Assembly (NCBI GenBank): GCA_903915565.1
Contig: CAIWTG010000134.1
Location: 1 to 7,486, forward strand
DNA length: 7,486 nt
Source: an uncultured Chloroflexota bacterium
GTDB taxonomy: Bacteria > Chloroflexota > Dehalococcoidia > Dehalococcoidales > RBG-16-60-22
Reading direction: 5' to 3'
In this document: positions 5,934-7,486 of the stretch, piece by piece
How the letters are laid out: every line of letters begins with the position of its first letter
How positions within the stretch are numbered: position 1 is the first letter of the stretch
The notes under the pieces: generated by a model
Told to the model about the DNA's origin: nothing
Database searches by the model: none
Seen by the model: only the letters and a program-made list of their open reading frames with translations
Program-made: the position numbers and the translations under genes

Positions 5934-6587
5934 ATGCAAATTTTCCTTGATACTGCCAATATCGACCAGATAAAGCAAGCCGCCGGGCTGGGGATTATCA
6001 GCGGGGTAACGACCAATCCTTCCCTGCTGGCTAAAGAAACCACGGCCGATTACGAAACAGTAACGAAAAAAATCTGTTCCATTATAGATGGTCCGGTTTC
6101 CGTAGAAGTTCTTTCGGAAACCGCCGATGAAATGATAAAAGAAGCCCGCATCAAGGCGAAATGGGCGCCCAATGTAAATATCAAGATACCCATCACGCCC
6201 GACGGGCTGACAGCGACATCGGTTTTGAGCGAGGAGGGCATTGACGTAAACATGACGCTTTGCTTTTCCGCCAACCAGGCGCTGCTGGGGGCGCTGGCGG
6301 GGGCAGCTTACGTCAGCATCTTCGTGGGGCGGCTGGACGATGTGGGGCAGGACGGCATGCAGGTGGTGGAGGACACAATTAAAATTTTAGCGAACTACCC
6401 GGACCTAGAGGCGCAGGTCATCGCCGCGAGCATACGCAACCCGATGCACGTTACTTACGCCGCTATGGCGGGCGCCGATGTGGCGACCGTGCCTTATGCG
6501 GTCTTAATGCAAATGATACAGCATCCATTGACCGACGCCGGTATCAAACGCTTTCTAGACGATTGGAAAAAAGTAGCCAACAAATAA
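5934..6587 (+). CDS. tal: Transaldolase, TalC/FSA family
   Basis: Small class I aldolase-type transaldolase of the non-oxidative pentose phosphate pathway, moving a dihydroxyacetone unit between sugar phosphates. The 217 residues are the normal length. Active-site residues seen: D6 (FLDTAN), T26 and N28 (GVTTNPS), Schiff-base lysine K84 (NIKIP), T108 and R133 (GRLDD). Two positions separate this family's activities. E58 replaces the Gln of E. coli fructose-6-phosphate aldolase (Q59), and F130 stands where that aldolase has Tyr (Y131). Both favour transaldolase over free fructose-6-phosphate aldolase. The residue before F130 is Ile where Pro is usual (SPF), a small oddity. It lies 10 bp after pyrG and 49 bp before rho, the place ywjH/tal holds between pyrG and rho in B. 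subtilis. Confidence 0.95.
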   Translation: MQIFLDTANIDQIKQAAGLGIISGVTTNPSLLAKETTADYETVTKKICSIIDGPVSVEVLSETADEMIKEARIKAKWAPNVNIKIPITPDGLTATSVLSEEGIDVNMTLCFSANQALLGALAGAAYVSIFVGRLDDVGQDGMQVVEDTIKILANYPDLEAQVIAASIRNPMHVTYAAMAGADVATVPYAVLMQMIQHPLTDAGIKRFLDDWKKVANK

Positions 6588-6625
6588 AAAATCTATACCC
6601 TTCCCCCGAGGGAGATGGGACCAGT

Positions 6626-6632
6626 GAGGTGG
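6626..6632 (+). promoter_or_regulatory. Ribosome binding site of rho
   Basis: GAGGTGG ends four bases before ATG 6637. A second ATG two codons further in (6643) would also be within reach, so the exact start is uncertain by two residues. Confidence 0.6.
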
Positions 6633-6636
6633 CACC

Positions 6637-7486
6637 ATGGAAATGAACGGAAACCCAAACCAAAGTGAAAACAACAATACAACTCCGGTCGAAAACGTCA
6701 AGGCAAGCCCGAGCGTGACGCTAAATATCGCGGGGCTGGAAACCAAGACTAAAGAAGAGCTGATGGAGATGGCGAAGGAAAAAGGCATCGCCACACCAGC
6801 TACTTTAAAGAAACACGATATTATCATGCGGCTGCTGGAGACGCACACCGAGGAACAGGGTAATATCTTTTGCAGCGGCATCCTGGAGATAATGTCAGAC
6901 GGCTACGGCTTCCTACGGCAGGAGACACTGCTGCCCAGCCAGACGGACGTATATATCTCGCCGTCGCAGATACGCCGGTTCTCCTTGCGCAACGGGGACA
7001 TGGTCACCGGTCAGGGACGGCCGCCGAAGAGTAACGAAAAATATTACAGTCTTTTACAGGTCGTCGCCATCAACAACCTCAATCCCGAGCTGACTAAAGG
7101 ACGACAACCGTTCCAGTCATTAACGCCGACCTTCCCGGATAAAATTATCAACCTGGAGCATTCGCCGACGGAGCTTTCTACCCGCCTCATCAACCTCATT
7201 GCGCCCATCGGGCGGGGACAGCGCGGTCTGATTGTTTCACCGCCGAAAGCCGGCAAGACGTTATTACTGAAAGCCATTGCCAACTCTATTTCCACGCAAT
7301 ATGAAGACATCCACCTGATTGTGTGCCTTATCGGCGAGCGCCCGGAAGAAGTCACGGACATGCGGCGTTCGGTCAAGGGCGAAGTCATCGCCGCCACATT
7401 TGATGAGATGGTGGAAAACCAGACACGCGTGGCGGAGCTGGCATTAGAACGCTCCAAACGCCTGGTGGAAAGCGGCAAGGACGTGG
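6637..7486 (+). CDS. rho: Transcription termination factor Rho (partial; C-terminus lies off the right edge)
   Basis: Ring-shaped hexameric RNA helicase that ends transcription at unstructured C-rich RNA. The frame is open for 283 residues to the window edge, of a family usually about 420 or more. Order: a low-complexity Asn-rich tail (about 1-28), the Rho N-terminal helical domain (about 29-70, LNIAGLETKTKEELMEMAKE), the RNA-binding OB fold (about 77-147, GILEIMSDGYGFLR, DVYISPSQIRRFSLRNGD), then the ATPase with Walker A SPPKAGKT (201-208, K207) and IGERPEEVTDMRRSVKGE holding the catalytic Glu region. FDEMVENQTRVAE replaces the more common FDEPxxxHxxVAE. Walker B, the Q-loop and the R-loop lie outside the window. 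It follows the transaldolase gene by 49 bp with no promoter or clear terminator between, so it is probably cotranscribed. Confidence 0.97.
   Translation, partial: MEMNGNPNQSENNNTTPVENVKASPSVTLNIAGLETKTKEELMEMAKEKGIATPATLKKHDIIMRLLETHTEEQGNIFCSGILEIMSDGYGFLRQETLLPSQTDVYISPSQIRRFSLRNGDMVTGQGRPPKSNEKYYSLLQVVAINNLNPELTKGRQPFQSLTPTFPDKIINLEHSPTELSTRLINLIAPIGRGQRGLIVSPPKAGKTLLLKAIANSISTQYEDIHLIVCLIGERPEEVTDMRRSVKGEVIAATFDEMVENQTRVAELALERSKRLVESGKDV

Noticed and set aside
7044..7478. 144-residue minus-strand frame under rho
   Set aside because: It is antisense to the conserved Rho ATPase domain and shows no recognisable motif.

Overview
The window looks like a stretch of housekeeping chromosome from a bacterium of moderate GC content. 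Two three-gene blocks point away from each other around a shared control region at about 4021-4282. The lineage is probably Chloroflexota, perhaps Dehalococcoidia-like. That guess rests on the DnaG zinc site (CX3C instead of CX2C), the Rho ATPase wording (LIGERPEEVTDMRRSV) and a GC-rich palindromic intergenic repeat. It is judged from memory of family sequences, not from a search.

Minus strand, right to left: glyA (serine hydroxymethyltransferase), cysM (CysM-type cysteine synthase) 41 bp behind it, a 285-bp intergenic stretch, then dnaG (primase), which runs off the left edge. glyA and cysM probably share a transcript starting from a promoter at 4060-4088. Both act around serine: glyA makes glycine and one-carbon units, cysM makes cysteine from an activated serine. 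dnaG seems to have its own promoter (1579-1608), just past a strongly palindromic G-run/C-run element (1627-1757).

Plus strand, left to right: pyrG (CTP synthase), a small transaldolase of the TalC/FSA family, and rho (termination factor), which runs off the right edge. The order pyrG - transaldolase - rho is a shortened form of the Bacillus subtilis cluster pyrG-ywjG-fbaA-ywjH(tal)-murAB-rho. A consensus promoter (TTGACA, 17 bp, TATAAT at 4144-4172) drives it. A 14-bp dyad overlaps its -35 box, and about 100 nt of untranslated leader follow.

The two edge genes, dnaG and rho, have no stop codon inside the window and are given as partial. No tRNA, rRNA, CRISPR array, transposase or phage gene was found. 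The most unusual point is that the last 15 residues of PyrG match a translation of the intergenic palindromic repeat about 4 kb away: ten identical residues in a row, with each codon differing by one synonymous base. A second is His at a normally invariant Gln of the PyrG glutaminase site. I see no convincing new multi-gene system here.
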